Shown: one piece after another, positions 34,257 through 46,587 of the stretch
Position numbering within the stretch: the stretch's first letter is position 1
Layout of the letters: each line of letters starts with the position of its first letter
Made by a program: the position numbers and the translations under genes
Source of the DNA: Pleurotus ostreatus/Saccharomyces cerevisiae fusant
Taxonomy: Eukaryota > Opisthokonta
Length of the DNA stretch: 64,000 nucleotides
Direction: 5' to 3'
Assembly: GCA_024196135.1 (NCBI GenBank)
Contig: JAMQCK010000007.1
Location: 237,862-301,861 of the forward strand
Notes under the pieces: model-generated
Databases searched by the model: none
Told to the model about the DNA's origin: nothing
The model's input: the letters and a program-made list of their open reading frames with translations, nothing else

Positions 34257-37039
34257 TCACTCCAACGGCATACTCTCCACCGCCTCACTCAGGGCGCTCC
34301 AGTTCGCCAGCACGCTCTCCGTGAATTCAGTCTCCTCCCTTGCGAAGGCCTGCACGAGCAGCGTCGGCAGCGTGTTTTCGCGGTTGTGCAGCACGACCTT
34401 GAGCTCGTGCCACATGCTGAGGTAAAGCGTTAGCGTCGCATTCTGCCCACCAGAAGCATCATGCAAATTATCGAAAGCAACCACTCACCACGCCCGAATG
34501 AACACCCTCCGGCTCAGCTGCGCCGCAATCGTCGCCTGGTCGCGCTCGATCTGGCTAGAGAGCTTGTCCGCCTCAATCTCCCAGCCCTCCTTACGCGTCG
34601 ACTTGATGCCGTCCATCTTCAGGGACGTCGTCTCAACGCGCTTCTTCAGGCGCTCGACCTGATCGACGGATAGGCGGTCGTGTCGGATGAAGAGGTCACG
34701 CATGGCGATGTAGAGGTCGCGCTGGGCCTGCGTTACGCGTAAGCTACACGAACCCCTAAAATAGAAGTGAACGCCTCATACCTTCAGCCCCTCCAACGTG
34801 GTATCCATCAACGAGCGCGTCTGTAAACCCCGTCAGTCTATCTTTCCCAGAACCACATCCTCCAAAAACACTCACCCTCAACTCCTGCATCTCTGCATAC
34901 CGCTGCGTATGCGCCGCCACCTGGCTCAGCCCAGCCCGGACCCCGTTCGACAGCTCACACTCCTCGCCCCGCCAACACGGCGCGCCAACCTCAACGACTG
35001 CACGCAGCGTGTTTGTAAGGCGCGAGAGGTCGCTCTGCTCGCCGAGTTCCATGGAGAGAACGGATGCGTTCAGAGGTGGAAGGGTTGTCGAGCCAGACAT
35101 GTTGGGCGCATAGGAACCAGACATGCCAGCCATACCGGGAGTGTACGAGCCGGTCATAGACGCATCGGACGGCAATAAGGTGGAAGACGCGCTCAACGGG
35201 GAGGCGAGGAGACCGTCGTTGCGGGACGTCGGCAGTATAGGGTTGGCGGCGGTCGTAGGCGAGTTCGGTGCAGAGTTGAACGCGCGTTTTGCGGCGGAGG
35301 TGGGTAGACCGAGGGCAGAAGCGGACGGGAGCAGGTGAGCCGGGATGTGTAACGCGCGACGAAGACTGCTGGTCCGTACCGCAGCTGCCTCGCGCTTCTT
35401 CACGATGCGCTCCGCGAGGATACACGCGCGCTGCCAGTGCTCGATGAGCAGGGGCACCTGGGCGCGCACAAGGCTAGGGAGGGTGTTAGCATATTTATTT
35501 AAGGGATTAAACTGGAATGGAGCGTCCGCGGAGAAGCGCTGCGGCAATGAGAAGGGGCTGCACTCACGAGAGCTTGTCCTCCAGATCACTGGGGATCGCC
35601 ATCTCCTCGACGCGGTCGACGCGCTTACTGACCGATTCCTCGTCCAGGGTGACAGAGTTCTGTTTCCGCCATACCTCGAATGAAGGTTCGGTTAGGAAGA
35701 CGCCCAACAGGGCATCGTCCTTGATAACTGGGTGGTTGCTGATTGCCTCATGAGTGCACACGACATATTAGCAGGGGTCTGAACTTACACGATGAAGTTC
35801 AAGACGCGCGCAAGCCCTCGTCTGGAAATTTGTTCAGTCCGTAGTTCTCAAGTTTACTGTCGGACAGTTACCTCCGCTGCTCGATGAAGTATTCATCGGC
35901 TGTGAGAAAAATGAGCTACAGGGATGCTGGAAAAGTCTGAACCACTTACGCCCAATACGCTTAGGAGGAAGCGCAGGGAAGAGCCTGAAAGGATAGCGCC
36001 TCGTCAAAACCTCCCAGAGATATACAAACTCTGAATATCGACGTGTCACTGGAGAGCCTCGCTGCATATCATCAGAATCAAGTAGACACAATGGCAGGAT
36101 ACATACAGATGAGGTTATCTGGTATACGGTGTAGCGGTTCAAGATGAACCCTTGCTGGCCAACGATACTGACTTGCACTTTCTCGAGCTTGCGCCACCAT
36201 TCCGGCGGGAGGCCCGTGCCAGTGAAGTTTGATGACGCGCCGTTAGTGAGAGCGGGAGCATCAGACGTTGCAGCAGCGGGCTTGGTGTTGTCAAATCCGC
36301 TGCCTGTGGTGAATGGACTAGGGCCCCACGGGTCAAAGGAGGAGTAAGCGGGTGCAGGTGACGCGATAGGTGGCGATGCAGGCTTGTAGAACGTCGACGT
36401 CGACGGCACGAGGGAGTCAAGGTCCAAAGCGGGCTCGGGGAGCGAGTTCTCGGAGGAGAGTGCGGCGACTTGCTCGATGCTGACGTCTACTAAACCATCA
36501 GTGATGTGCTTCCGCATCAATAGGAGTGACTACGCGCCTTTGCCCGACTGCGCGAGAGCAACGAGTGCCAGAGCGACGAAGAACTCGAGTCGGGATACCC
36601 GCGGGCGGGAGCTGACGAGGTTGACGATCTGGGCAGGGTTCAGTCACGTTCGCGCCACCTAAGGGCAGGGGAACATACGCGGTCGATGGTCGATGCTGGG
36701 AGCGACGATGTTGCCAGGACCCGCGAGAGCGAGTTGACAGACACATCCCCCGTGTTGTCCAGGTCGACCGCATTGAAGGCTCGGTTGTATATCGCCGGCA
36801 CTGTCGCATCCGCTGCGGATATAGGGTAAGCTTATCGTCTGGCCGGTTGAGTGACGGCGCGCACCTATAACAGAGCTGAACACCGAGTTGGCGTGCGTCA
36901 CCGGGGGAGGGGCGGGACTGGGGGCATTGCTCCAGGGGTCGATGGTATCGTAGACCGACGACGCGAGCGGATTCTCGTCGACGAAGCTGCCGAAGCCGCC
37001 GCTAGTGTACCGCTGTGTTGAGCGCGGCGCGTTGAACAT
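34257..37039 (-). CDS. MVP1: Sorting nexin Mvp1/SNX8 (EH-like region, PX domain, BAR domain)
   Basis: Twelve minus-strand exons (37039-36865, 36812-36679, 36628-36538, 36489-36107, 36061-35950, 35899-35872, 35821-35791, 35746-35568, 35473-34876, 34820-34782, 34727-34489, 34416-34257) total 722 residues. An N-terminal EH-hand-like segment (AIYNRAFNAVDLDNTGDVSV) is followed by a Ser/Pro linker. A PX domain (about 222-355) carries VTRRYSEFVYLWEVL and FPALPPKRIG, the phosphoinositide-binding Arg/Tyr and PxxP features. The C-terminal helical BAR region ends ALSEAVESMPLE. Mvp1 acts in endosome-to-Golgi recycling. The intron after exon 3 uses a GC donor (AAAG|GCGCGT). A Ser/Gly/Met-rich loop interrupts the BAR region near residues 440-520. 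Confidence 0.85.
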
Positions 37040-37308
37040 GCTGGTTCGCGTCAAGCCTAAGTATGACACTGTGTGAGTCGTGACCGCTCCGCTGAGTGAA
37101 TGCCCTTTCGTCGCTGTCGTCAACGTCGTCGAGCTCGTCAAGTTCGCCCGCGCCAACCGCGTCCGTGTGGCAAACAGCACCACGTGCGTATTGTCCGCTT
37201 TCGGCGCGATAATGGTCTTTTTCCCACGACACATGTGTCCCTTCTCATCCTCCATCAGGCGTCGTGACCCCGAGGCGCACAACTGACCTGCGCATCCTCC
37301 CGCCAGCC
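37040..37308. promoter_or_regulatory. Compact bidirectional promoter between MVP1 and Clr2-like B
   Basis: Only 269 bp separate the two divergent start codons, so both promoters and 5' leaders must overlap here. I see no TATA box. Confidence 0.6.
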
Positions 37309-39461
37309 ATGTCACACACAAAGTCTGGCAAGGGCAGAAAGTCGGCAAAGTTCACCACTTTGCCCCCCAATCCAGTCTATCTCGACTTCAAGAGCAGCGA
37401 TGGGGACTCGCACCGCTGGCCTTCTCAAAACCACCAACACCGAACGGTAGACCATTCAAATCAAATCAACTGGTACCGCTACATTGGACCCGACGAGCCA
37501 GAAGCAATACGCTGGCGCGTTGAGGTTGGTAACGGCGCTGCTGCAGTGCTACAATTACCCCGTACGTCTTTGGGGCGCAATTCGGCTCCCTCTTCCTCTG
37601 ACACTTCACAGCGGGTCAGAACTATGTTCTCCGAGGCTGGCCTAACGAGTATGCATTCTATTGCCACGAAAAGGGCAAAGCGGAGAGCCCCCGCCGTGAC
37701 CATTACTTGATTGGTCAGTAGCTTGTACTTCTGTCAATTTCGCTCCTGGCATTCCTAACTCCCAATACAGGAAGCAGGATGCGCTTCCGGTCCACGAAAG
37801 AATTTATTGAGCACGCTGCGTGGCTAATTAACGGCGCTGTCAATCCTTGCAAGTGCAAGAATTGCTCAGGGCGCCCGCAAACAGAGGTCTCTCGGGATCT
37901 TGCCGCTAATGGGATAAAGACAAGGGCATCGCCGTCGAAGGCACCATCTGCTGGGCCCAGTACTAAGAGATCGCCCTCCAAAACGTCTGCAAAACCGTCG
38001 ACGAGCAGAGTGCGCACGTCGATGCCACCGCCGCCGCCTCCAATGCCTTCGCAGCCATCTCCGGTCGAGTTGCCGCCGTCACCGCCTCCAGCGCCTACGT
38101 TGCCAGCACAACCTACTGCTGCAGAACCTCCGCCACCGCAGATAGCCTTACTGTGCGAAGATCCTGCCTCTAGTTCGAGCGACCTCATACACACACAACG
38201 AGCGATCGAGCTTAACGAAGCTCTCGTGCCGGACCCGACCAGGATGTGTCGCTGGTACAGATTGGGTGAGGTCGTATGGGCTCAACTGGACCCGCCACTC
38301 TCTGGGGAGGGTCCGCCTATCATTTTCTGGCCCTGTGTCGTCACGAGCACCGCGGCCGGGATACCCTATAGCGACACGCTAGGATACCAGGTCCGCTGCA
38401 TCGTCGTCGACCATGCGCGCGACATATTTCCTGGGCACCGGCTGTTACCCTACCTCGCTTTCTCGCCGTCTGCTCTCGTCGACTGGGCCTTGGAACAGAC
38501 ACCAGCAGAGCTCGACTTCCCACATAGCGAATTGGAGAATTTTCAGCCGTTCGCACCGTGCGAAAATTACAAGCTTGCAGTATCGGCCTGTGTGCATGCC
38601 ATACAGGTCGGAGCGCAGCTTGCAGATTTTTGGGCGCCAGATATGGTTACGATTCCGACGCCGCCCCCACTCCATACACCGAGCCCACCGCTGGGTCTAC
38701 CCAACCCCTCACCGTCACCCGCGCCTACGCAGCCACCTGTCAACTCAGCCCATCTACTCTCAGCCATGACCCGCTGTCAGGGTATATGGTGGGGCCCCGA
38801 GCGCATATGGGCCGGTGATCTCGTCCGCCTCCGCCTTCCTCGCAGCGGCCTCGCACCCCAAGGCGTCGACCACGTCCTCCCGCCCTCTCCCTTGGGCAAG
38901 GCCGGGCTCGACTACCTCGCCAAACTGGGCCTCACAGCCGACACCGCCCCCGGCCCCCTCGGTGTCCTCACCCGCGCGACCTTCCTCCGCATCGCGCGCA
39001 TCGGACCGCCCACCGCGACCGAGTGCTGCGCCGCGGGCGTCCTCTACGAGCTCGCCGACGAGGACGTCGGGCCCGGGGTATGGGACGACGTGCCGGATGC
39101 ACCCCTACCGACAGAGCCCACCGGCTTCAGATGGCGCAGGATCACGGAGCCCGGGTTCGTCGCGTCCGTGCCGCTGCCGCTGCTCGCGGGGCGGTACTAC
39201 GCGCGGATGCTGAAGCACCCGCTGCTGGACCATGTTATGGCGACGCCGCAGGAACTGACGGCGGAGAACCCGGTGGTGTCGCTGGAGGGGCTGATGCCTG
39301 CGGGGAATATCGAGACGGACCAGTTCCAGCCGGATCGGGGGTTGCAGTTGGCGAGGGCGAAGGAGGAGGCGTTCGCGATGCTACGGACATACTTCGAGGG
39401 GGGCGATGCGGATGCGGACGGCGAGGACGATAATGAGGTCGACCAGCTCGCGGAGGAGTAA
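37309..39461 (+). CDS. clr2: Clr2-like transcription-silencing protein, copy B
   Basis: Three exons, 37309-37561, 37612-37713 and 37771-39461, give 681 residues. Domain order matches copy A: NPVYLDFKSSDGDSHRWP, GQNYVLRGWPNEYAFYCHEK, CKCKNCSGRP, then YRLGEVVWAQLDPPLSGEGP, CQGIWWGPERIWAGDLVRLR, FRWRRITEPGFVASVPLPLL and an acidic tail. Intron positions and phases match copy A, and the middle exon is 102 nt in both. Between the two halves B has a Pro-rich linker where A has a basic one. The many substitutions suggest an old duplication with possible specialisation. Role inferred from the family: SHREC-type gene silencing. Confidence 0.82.
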
Positions 39462-39679
39462 GCGTAGGTGTTTGCGTTGGGTGTATCTATATCGTCTGCA
39501 TGGTTGTTCACTTGCTTCGCTGCTCCATGTTTTTTATGTATGAAGACGTGCATCTATACTTCATTTACCTGGTCTGATCCGTGAGCCTTCGGTGATTGCC
39601 AATGCAACTCATGTAGGGTGCCTGCTCGTCGGTATCCGCTCGTTCCTGGTCCTAACGTTCACGGACGGGCAATCCAGCT

Positions 39680-40637
39680 ATGACAGTCAGTGGCATCTTT
39701 TCGGAGGTGCACTGCAGCGTCGACGGTGAGTACTCAAGTTCCCTTTCCAGTGCGTACTCAATTTGAGTCCTACAGGCTGCGATCTTCCGGTGGACGTCGT
39801 CTTCAAATCTTCAGACGGCGAGCTCTTAGGCGCGCATAGCCGGAACCTGGAAATGTACGGCGAAGGATTTCCGGCAGCGCCTAACGGCGTCGCCGATCCT
39901 GAGCCTGCCTCACTCACCGAGCCTGCGAAGACGTTGAAAACTCTATTGACGTTCATGCACCTTGTCCCCCAACCCAGGATCCGTAACCTATCGTGCAAGT
40001 CTGTCCTGGAGATCGCTGAGGCTGCGGAGAAGTACGGCGTGCACTCGGCGACGCAGGTTTGTGCCATAGTGCTCGAGTGCGTTGAGCTATTCTTTCGAGT
40101 CAGAGGAGGGAGCACGCTCACCTGTTATGCTAAGGTCGAAGGGGAAGGAGTGCCCCTCGGATGTTCTGAGGTTCGCATTGCGGCACGGCTACAAGGAACT
40201 CGCAAATGTCGTCGCGCCATATACGCTCGAGTTTTCTGTGGCCGAGATGAAGGTCATGTACAAGGACGACGACTACGCGCTGATGAAATGGGTAAGTAAT
40301 GCGCTCCTCATGCATGCCCTTTGCTCATCAGAAACCTCAGCTCCTTTACTGCTCTCGTTGGGAGGACCTCACACGCAGAGCGGCGAAGCCGACGCACTGG
40401 CGCGTACATCGCGGCGGCAAGTTGCATTGCGACGACTGGCAGGACTTCTGGATACCTGTTCTTGGTGACCTGATAACGCACGGGAAGAACGCGATATATG
40501 GCGGGCAGCTGCAGAGCATCGTCGACAGCCACCTGTACCAGCTAGATGACTGCGAGTACTGCTGCCCCGATGTGCGATTTTGGGTCAACACCTATGAGAA
40601 GGAGGCGCAGAAGCTGGTGGAAGAGGGCATCATGTGA
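39680..40637 (+). CDS. BTB/POZ-domain protein, tandem copy 1, 266 residues
   Basis: Four exons: 39680-39725, 39776-40076, 40135-40291 and 40341-40637. The BTB fold starts at CDLPVDVVFKSSDGELLGAH, with AKTLKTLLTFMHLVPQP and VLEIAEAAEKYGVHSATQVC as the later helices. The C-terminal part (FALRHGYKELANVVAPYTLE, DWQDFWIPVLGDLI, then CEYCCPDVRFW) is the extension typical of the large Agaricomycete BTB family. There is no kelch, MATH or zinc-finger partner domain. BTB domains dimerise and often recruit Cul3; the role here is unknown. It is the upstream member of a tandem pair. Confidence 0.82.
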
Positions 40638-40841
40638 ACACGTCGTAGCTGGTCTATGCGATGCCTTGTCGGGCAATCCTTGCTTCTGGCTGCCCACGAT
40701 GCGATCCTGGGGGGAGATTTTGAATTGAGAAGCAGATGCCATGACCGCCAGTGTACGATCCTCATGAAGGCTGCGTGTCCGCCGCCGTACGTCCGTGTCC
40801 TCTTGCTCTCAACGCTCATCCCCTGCAGTCTCGCTCGTCCA

Positions 40842-41814
40842 ATGTCGTCCTCAACCACCCCAACTCAAGCGCCAACTCCCCCTGTGTGCGGCGTGAAAGG
40901 TCGGTACAGTATGTCGTATCGAGTCTCATCAGCCACTGATCGTCACGATAGACTGCACGCTTCCCGTTGACCTGATCCTCAAGTCGTCAGACGGAAAACT
41001 TCTGGGCGCACACGCATGCAACTTGGCCACGTACGGGGAGGCATTCCCTTGCGTAGACGGCACCGTCGTTGCAAGCGAACCAGTGAATCTCACAGAGAAC
41101 AAAGCGACCCTCAAGACGCTCCTCGCCTTCATGCATCTGGCCCCGCAACCCAAAATCCGGAACTTACCTTGCTCGGAGGTCCTGGAGCTCGCTGAAGCGG
41201 CGGAAAAATATGGTGTGCACTCGGCCACACAGGTCTGCGCTATAGTGTTGGAGTACGTGACAGTCTCTATATGCGCTGATTTAGGCGTCTGATATATCGG
41301 CATGAAGGTCGAAGGTGGCATCTAAGCCGGCTAGTATCCTCAAGTTCGCCCTCAAGCACGGGCATGGCGAACTCGCGAATGCCGCCGCACCGCATACGCT
41401 GGGGTTCTCGACCAGCGAGATGACGGAGCACTACAAGGGGGACGACTATGCACTCATGAAATGGGTGCGCTCTCAAGACATCTGCGCGTTTTACCAACTC
41501 ATAGTTGCCTTCGATAGCTCCTCTATTGCGCTCGCTGGGAGGAGCTGACGCGCAATGCATCGAAGAAGAATAGCTGGCGGATACATCGGGGTGGGTCCGC
41601 GCATTGCGAGTACTGGGCAAGCTTTTGGGCCGCTGTGTTGGGCGACCTCCTGTCGTTGGGTAAGGCCGCGACTTACGGGGGCAAGCTGCGTTCCCTGGTC
41701 GAAGCCCGCCTCTGCATGCTGCACGGATGCGAATATTGTACGCCGGATGTGAAGCATTGGGTCAGTACGTGGGAGCAGGAGGCCGTAGACTTGGCTTCCA
41801 GGGGGATTATGTAG
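40842..41814 (+). CDS. BTB/POZ-domain protein, tandem copy 2, 270 residues
   Basis: Four exons: 40842-40899, 40952-41252, 41308-41464 and 41518-41814. Exons 2, 3 and 4 are 301, 157 and 297 nt, identical to copy 1, with the same phases. The protein begins with a Thr/Pro-rich leader, then CTLPVDLILKSSDGKLLGAH, ATLKTLLAFMHLAPQPKIRN and LELAEAAEKYGVHSATQVC. The first exon is unlike that of copy 1, so only the domain-coding exons are clearly duplicated. The C-terminus (GCEYCTPDVKHW ... GIM) aligns with copy 1. Function unknown. Confidence 0.8.
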
Positions 41815-42026
41815 CCTTCGCCTCTCTGTCTGTAATCCACGGATATGAGGAAATTGTGAATTTCTGTGCTTTCTTCTGTTTGGCGATGTGGGTCCGGTAG
41901 AATTGCCCGGACCTCAGGGTGATGATGGTGATGTCATGACGAGTTCTCGATGTCTCCGAGCCACACGCGGCGCTCGTCTGACGATCCTCCTTCCCTCCTA
42001 CCACCACCACCTCGTAGACCTTCGCC

Positions 42027-43024
42027 ATGGCCGAGAAAGCTCCCCCTCCGAACAAGGGTCTCTGGAAACCGCCCATGGTTCGCGGCCGCTACGAGACCTC
42101 TGTCGGCGGCATCGTCTCCATGCTCGTCGGCCGCGCCGCGGACATCCCCCTCCAATACGCGCTCTTCAAGAAGGGCTACGCGCTCTCCTCCCTCGTCAAA
42201 GTTGGCCTCATGCAGCCCTCCGAGATCGGGAACGCCGCGCTGACGACGGGGCCGGGCATCGGCGGCCTGGGCCCCATCCCGACGCTGCTGCTGGGCATGT
42301 ACACGGTCGGCTCGCTGCGGCACGCGTACTGGGTGACGCGCACGAACACGATGTACTTCGGCCCGTCGGGCGGCGCGATCGTGTCGCTCTACAACACGTT
42401 CATGAACACGGCGAACACGCTCGTCGCGGCGTACACGACGTCGCACCTCGCGCAGGTGGTGACGAACGTGACGTATGCGGACTCCTTCGGTGGATGGGCC
42501 GCGTCGCTTGGTTGGCAGCAGTGCGTATAGCGAAATCTGCGCTTTGAAGAAGTGTACTGACGGGAACGCGCAGATGGGTTGGTTTGGCTCTGTTCGCGTC
42601 TGGCATCACGATCGAGATGTACTCGGAAGAGACGCGCAAGGCCTTCAAGAAGGACCCAAGGAACAAGGGCAAGGTCGACGATACGGGCCTCTTCGGCATT
42701 GTGTTCGTAGAAGCGCATATATGCGCATTAAATACTTGCTGACGACTTCCTACAGCCGTCACCCCAACTACCTCGGCTACACTCTCTGGCGCACTGGTGC
42801 ATCCCTCGCGACGGGCTCCGTCCCCGCTGCCCTCGTCACGCTGTGCTTCCAGGTCTTCCAGTTCGCAAGTGCCATCCCCCACCTGGCCGAGCATATGGCT
42901 GCTAGTAAGTCTCGGTGTTGTGCGCCTCTCATAGATACTCTAACGCACGTTTACAGAATACGGCCAGCAGTGGAAAGACTACGAAGACCGCGTCCAGTAC
43001 AAGGTCATTCCCGGCGTATACTAA
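42027..43024 (+). CDS. Membrane protein of the DUF1295 / isoprenylcysteine methyltransferase-like family, 279 residues
   Basis: Four exons: 42027-42520, 42574-42702, 42756-42904 and 42957-43024. Several membrane spans are visible (IPTLLLGMYTVGSL, WVGLALFASGITIEMY, ATGSVPAALVTLCFQVFQF). The C-terminal signature RHPNYLGYTLWRTG (near 209-222) and PHLAEHMAAKYGQQWKDYED are the cofactor-binding motifs shared by ICMT, ERG24/steroid 5-alpha-reductase-like and DUF1295 proteins. The substrate cannot be read from sequence; lipid or sterol reduction or methylation in the ER is the usual role. Confidence 0.75.
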
Positions 43025-43606
43025 GCTTATGAGCATATAGGGATACCACGTTACTTTCGTTGTGCAAGATTGCGTACATGGACTGTGAGGTATTCTACAG
43101 CGAGACGTAAGACTTATGAGCAATAATTCAATGTACTTATGTTGGTGGACATTTGGCAGATGCGCCCTCCATGTATCAACGGATACAGCTAGATTCAGGT
43201 CAAGTCGCCCTCAGGAGGCCTGACGCTGTGACCTGCGCTATCCATCAAGGGGAGCATTACACTCCGTAGGTTCCTGGCCGGCAGACCGTCGAGCGCATGC
43301 ATGGTCGAGGCCGATTTTGAACCTGAAGCGCAGCAAAGGGGCGAGCGAATAGACATGGCCGACGGACACCTTCACGACATCGGAAGGTGCCTTATGGTCG
43401 ACTCCGACCCTTAGTGCGAAAAGCCTGTCATGGGTGGCAGGTTGGGACCTTGTAAAGGGGGCGGCGCATAGCATGCAGGTCATTAATCTCAAAATTCCAA
43501 CATTGATAGGTCGACATGAAGCTGGTCGCCGGTACTGTATAAAAGCTGCTCTTCTTGCTCTGGGAGCGACATCCCCATCGCACCCTTCTCTATTATTGCT
43601 CCTACG
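43025..43606. other. Gap upstream of the first pore-former-like gene
   Basis: This is the 3' flank of the DUF1295 gene and promoter of the next. The only clear signal is the TATA box near its right end. Confidence 0.5.
43538..43545 (+). promoter_or_regulatory. TATA box (TATAAAAG)
   Basis: TATAAAAG lies 61 bp before the ATG at 43607, matching the spacing seen for the secreted-protein gene. It suggests inducible or strong expression. Confidence 0.6.
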
Positions 43607-45335
43607 ATGTCCGACCCCCCGCAGGATGACAAGCTCTTCGACCCGGCCAACCACCCCGAGCTCATCGAGCTCATCAAGAAGCTGACGCTGAAGGACCCAG
43701 AGGCGATGGCGCAGTACGTCGCCGACGCGTTCGGGGGCAAGGCCGTCGACGAGCTGGTCGCCGATGTCGCGAAAGGCCGCGACAGCATCAACCTGGTCAA
43801 GGCGGCGTTCGTGAGCATCGGTGCGTCCCTGGCCGCCGTCGACGACAAGAAGTTGATGGTGAGTGGGTGTTTTTGGCTTGGAGAGCGGCGTTGACTGTAC
43901 GGCAGCTGGATGGCAAGCCGTTGAAGGCCTTCGCTCCGGAGTGGCAAGGCATTGCTCAAGTGAGTTGACAGTGAAGGGCATCTAACGCGTGCTGATGTTT
44001 TACAGTTGTTCAACGATATCATGATAGATAGTCAAAGGGTTTCCGCGCGCGCCGCGCATACTGCTCAAGGTCAGTTTAGTTCTCTCGTCGATCCCAAGTC
44101 GTGCTGCTGACCTTGCTTTGCAGAAATCGCCGACGTCGTCATCGAAATCCTCCTAGATCACAACACGAAGAAATCCGAAGCATGCGAGCTACTCGGCCAC
44201 TACCAGAAGGTCAGTCTCTCTGTCCCTCCCTCCCATCCTCTCACCCGACTCACCCGACTCACCCGACTCACCCAACTCACCCAACCCACAGAAAGTCAAA
44301 GAAGAGCAAAAGGACGCCGAGGCGATCGGCACCAAGCTCACCAACCTCCACAACAGCGTGAACAACTTCCAGGCAACTCTGAAGACCGCGCTGGAGAAGG
44401 ATAGCGCTATAGCGAAGCAGATTGAGGAGGTGCGCGGTCGGATCGCGGGCGTTGATAAGAAGATTGCGGAGTTTGAGAGCTTGGTGAGTGTCGATGAGTT
44501 TAACAATGCCTCGGGGGAGCGCTGACGAGCTGCGCTACAGATCAACGGCTGCATGTGGTCTGGTGAGTCTTGATGTCTAGTTTGGGGGCATATCTAATGC
44601 ACGAGTAGCCATCGGTGGTGGCATCGGTACGTCGCTTGGCTCGTTGGGCTCACAAGAGCACATACTAATACTGCTCCCAGCCACATTCGCCGGCATGCTT
44701 TTGACTTTGACGCCCTTGGCTCCGCTTGGGATTGCGCTCATTTTTGTGAGCCTCACTTTGCCAAACGCACACAGCATGGCCTAACTTTCCCTACAGGGTG
44801 GCGTCGGAAGCGCTGCGGGTGCCGGCATAGCCGCCGAAAAATGGGGACACCCACTCCACGGTAAGAGAAGCCTCCGTCAAGCTATATCCCTTGCTCATCC
44901 CTCCGCCCCACAGCCGCTCGCAAGGAAAAGGCCGAGCTACAGGCTGAACTAGCCCAGCTCATCAAGACCCAAGAAGATCTGCAGCAAGTGCACGGCATGC
45001 TTGCCAAGGTCACCGGCGACTGGGACGACATCAAGGGCGGCCTCGCCGCCATCTCGAGCATATGGGGCACCTTCGCGACGAACCTGACCAGGATCGACGA
45101 CTCCATCGCGTCGACGACGCACGATCTCGAGCAGGAGGGGAAGGTGTGGCAGCACGTGCGTGATGTTTCGATTTTGATGATGACAGGATGCTCATGTGTC
45201 ACTTACCTGCAGGCGTATCTGAGGCAGCTCAAGCTCATGCAGACTATCTATGCGGCTCTGAGCAAGATGCTTGTACAGTGGTCCGCCAATGTCACGGCCA
45301 TCTACCCAGAGGCCCCTCCGCCGTACAAGGCTTGA
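43607..45335 (+). CDS. Helical protein with central hydrophobic hairpin; possible ClyA/HBL-type pore-former, 393 residues
   Basis: Eleven exons: 43607-43858, 43906-43959, 44006-44069, 44124-44209, 44292-44483, 44541-44562, 44609-44626, 44681-44745, 44797-44860, 44914-45155 and 45213-45335. Two exons (22 and 18 nt) encode the start of the hairpin. The chain is nearly all helix. A long charged amphipathic helix (about 135-215) is followed by a Gly/Ala/Leu-rich non-polar stretch (about 217-265, with TPLAPLGIALIF and GGVGSAAGAGIAA), then another long helical arm. There is no signal peptide. A helix-hydrophobic hairpin-helix layout is the hallmark of alpha-pore-forming proteins such as ClyA, HBL/NHE and YaxAB. 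This fold call is an inference; a structural helical-bundle protein is the alternative. Confidence 0.6.
44242..44286 (+). repeat. 9-bp tandem repeat (CACCCGACT, about 5 copies) in an intron
   Basis: Five near-identical 9-mers lie in intron 4 of the helical-protein gene, ending at the acceptor. Such arrays are often length-polymorphic. Confidence 0.7.
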
Positions 45336-46587
45336 TGTTGTGTGTAGTGTAACAAACACTCTCTGTACGAATACAAAAGGATTATCTGTACATCTTGATG
45401 GTTCCAGTGAAGGCTTGCGATGATCCTCTAAAGCGCCCAGTCGTCGCCTTCCCATAGCACCTCCCATCGAGTCTCGTTCTATTCTGTCTCCTCCTCTATA
45501 AGCGCCATGAACCTTTCCGTGTATCATTACTCACTCCGCGCAGGTGCTTATCCGCTGCTGGCGTACAACCTGAGCACTGACAAGGCGCGCTTGCTAGGGG
45601 GCCGGGTCACCTGAACCGTGATGCGCTTGAAGTGTGACGTCACAGTTCGAATTCGGCCATCATCTGAATCATCGCGCAGGTCGTTCTCTTGTACAGTCGG
45701 CCCAAACGAGCGCGCCGCCAATCCTCAGCTTCAAGCCTCGGAGGGCATTAAGCCAATTACTTCCAGGAAATTAGTCTCAGGAACAGAACTGTAGAGAAAG
45801 ATGCTGACGATTCGTCCTTACGCCAGCAAAGGATTGGGATGCACGCCATCCGGATTCCTAAGCGGACGGCACGAAGTGCATATCAACACGGAGTTGCATA
45901 TCCACATAGGCAGCTGAGCTCTATTACGGCGCGGGACTATGTTACACAGTGCGGGCGATGTATATAGATGATAAGTTTACAGGCATGGCGCGTCGGATGA
46001 GTGCAAGCAAGGCGCGAATAAGTGTATGGTCCAGCGATAAGTGAATGGTCCAGCGAAAGCAATGATGGCAGAGCGGGTGGAGAGATGTAGGAGGGGAAGA
46101 TGAGGACGAAGAGAAAGAGATAAGGAGGGCAGGAAGAAGCGTCGAAGAGGGATAAAGTCTATGCGATGTCGATGAAGGATCCGGGGGCTGTGAGGGGGAA
46201 GGGGGATATCGACGTGTAGGATGGGACGTCGACATGAAGGGGAGCGCGAGAGGGAGCCTCAAGGACGAGGTGGATATCAAAGGGTGGGAAGGTATAACAG
46301 CAAAAGCGGGACTGATCCAGCGAGGTCGAGGACGGCTATGTACATGCAAATGGGTGTGGCGATGAACTCGGGGTGGAGAGGATGGTGCGGTTTATACACA
46401 TGGGAAGCGCAGGTAGCGCATGAATCCAGGACGGCTGCGCGGATTTGGGGGGATCCAGCCGGGGCCGAACGCGTAAGCACGGCGGCGAGAAGCTGACTGT
46501 AGTCGGTGCGGTGCGTGCGAAGGGCCGGCTAGCGGTCCAGCCACGGAGGCGAGGAGGATGCGGGCGAGTCTTCCGCGAGGTTCCTCG
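45336..46587. other. Convergent gap between pore-former-like gene 1 and the coiled-coil membrane protein
   Basis: This is about 1.25 kb of 3' flanks. A purine-rich plus-strand tract occupies 46080-46300. I see no gene. Confidence 0.5.
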
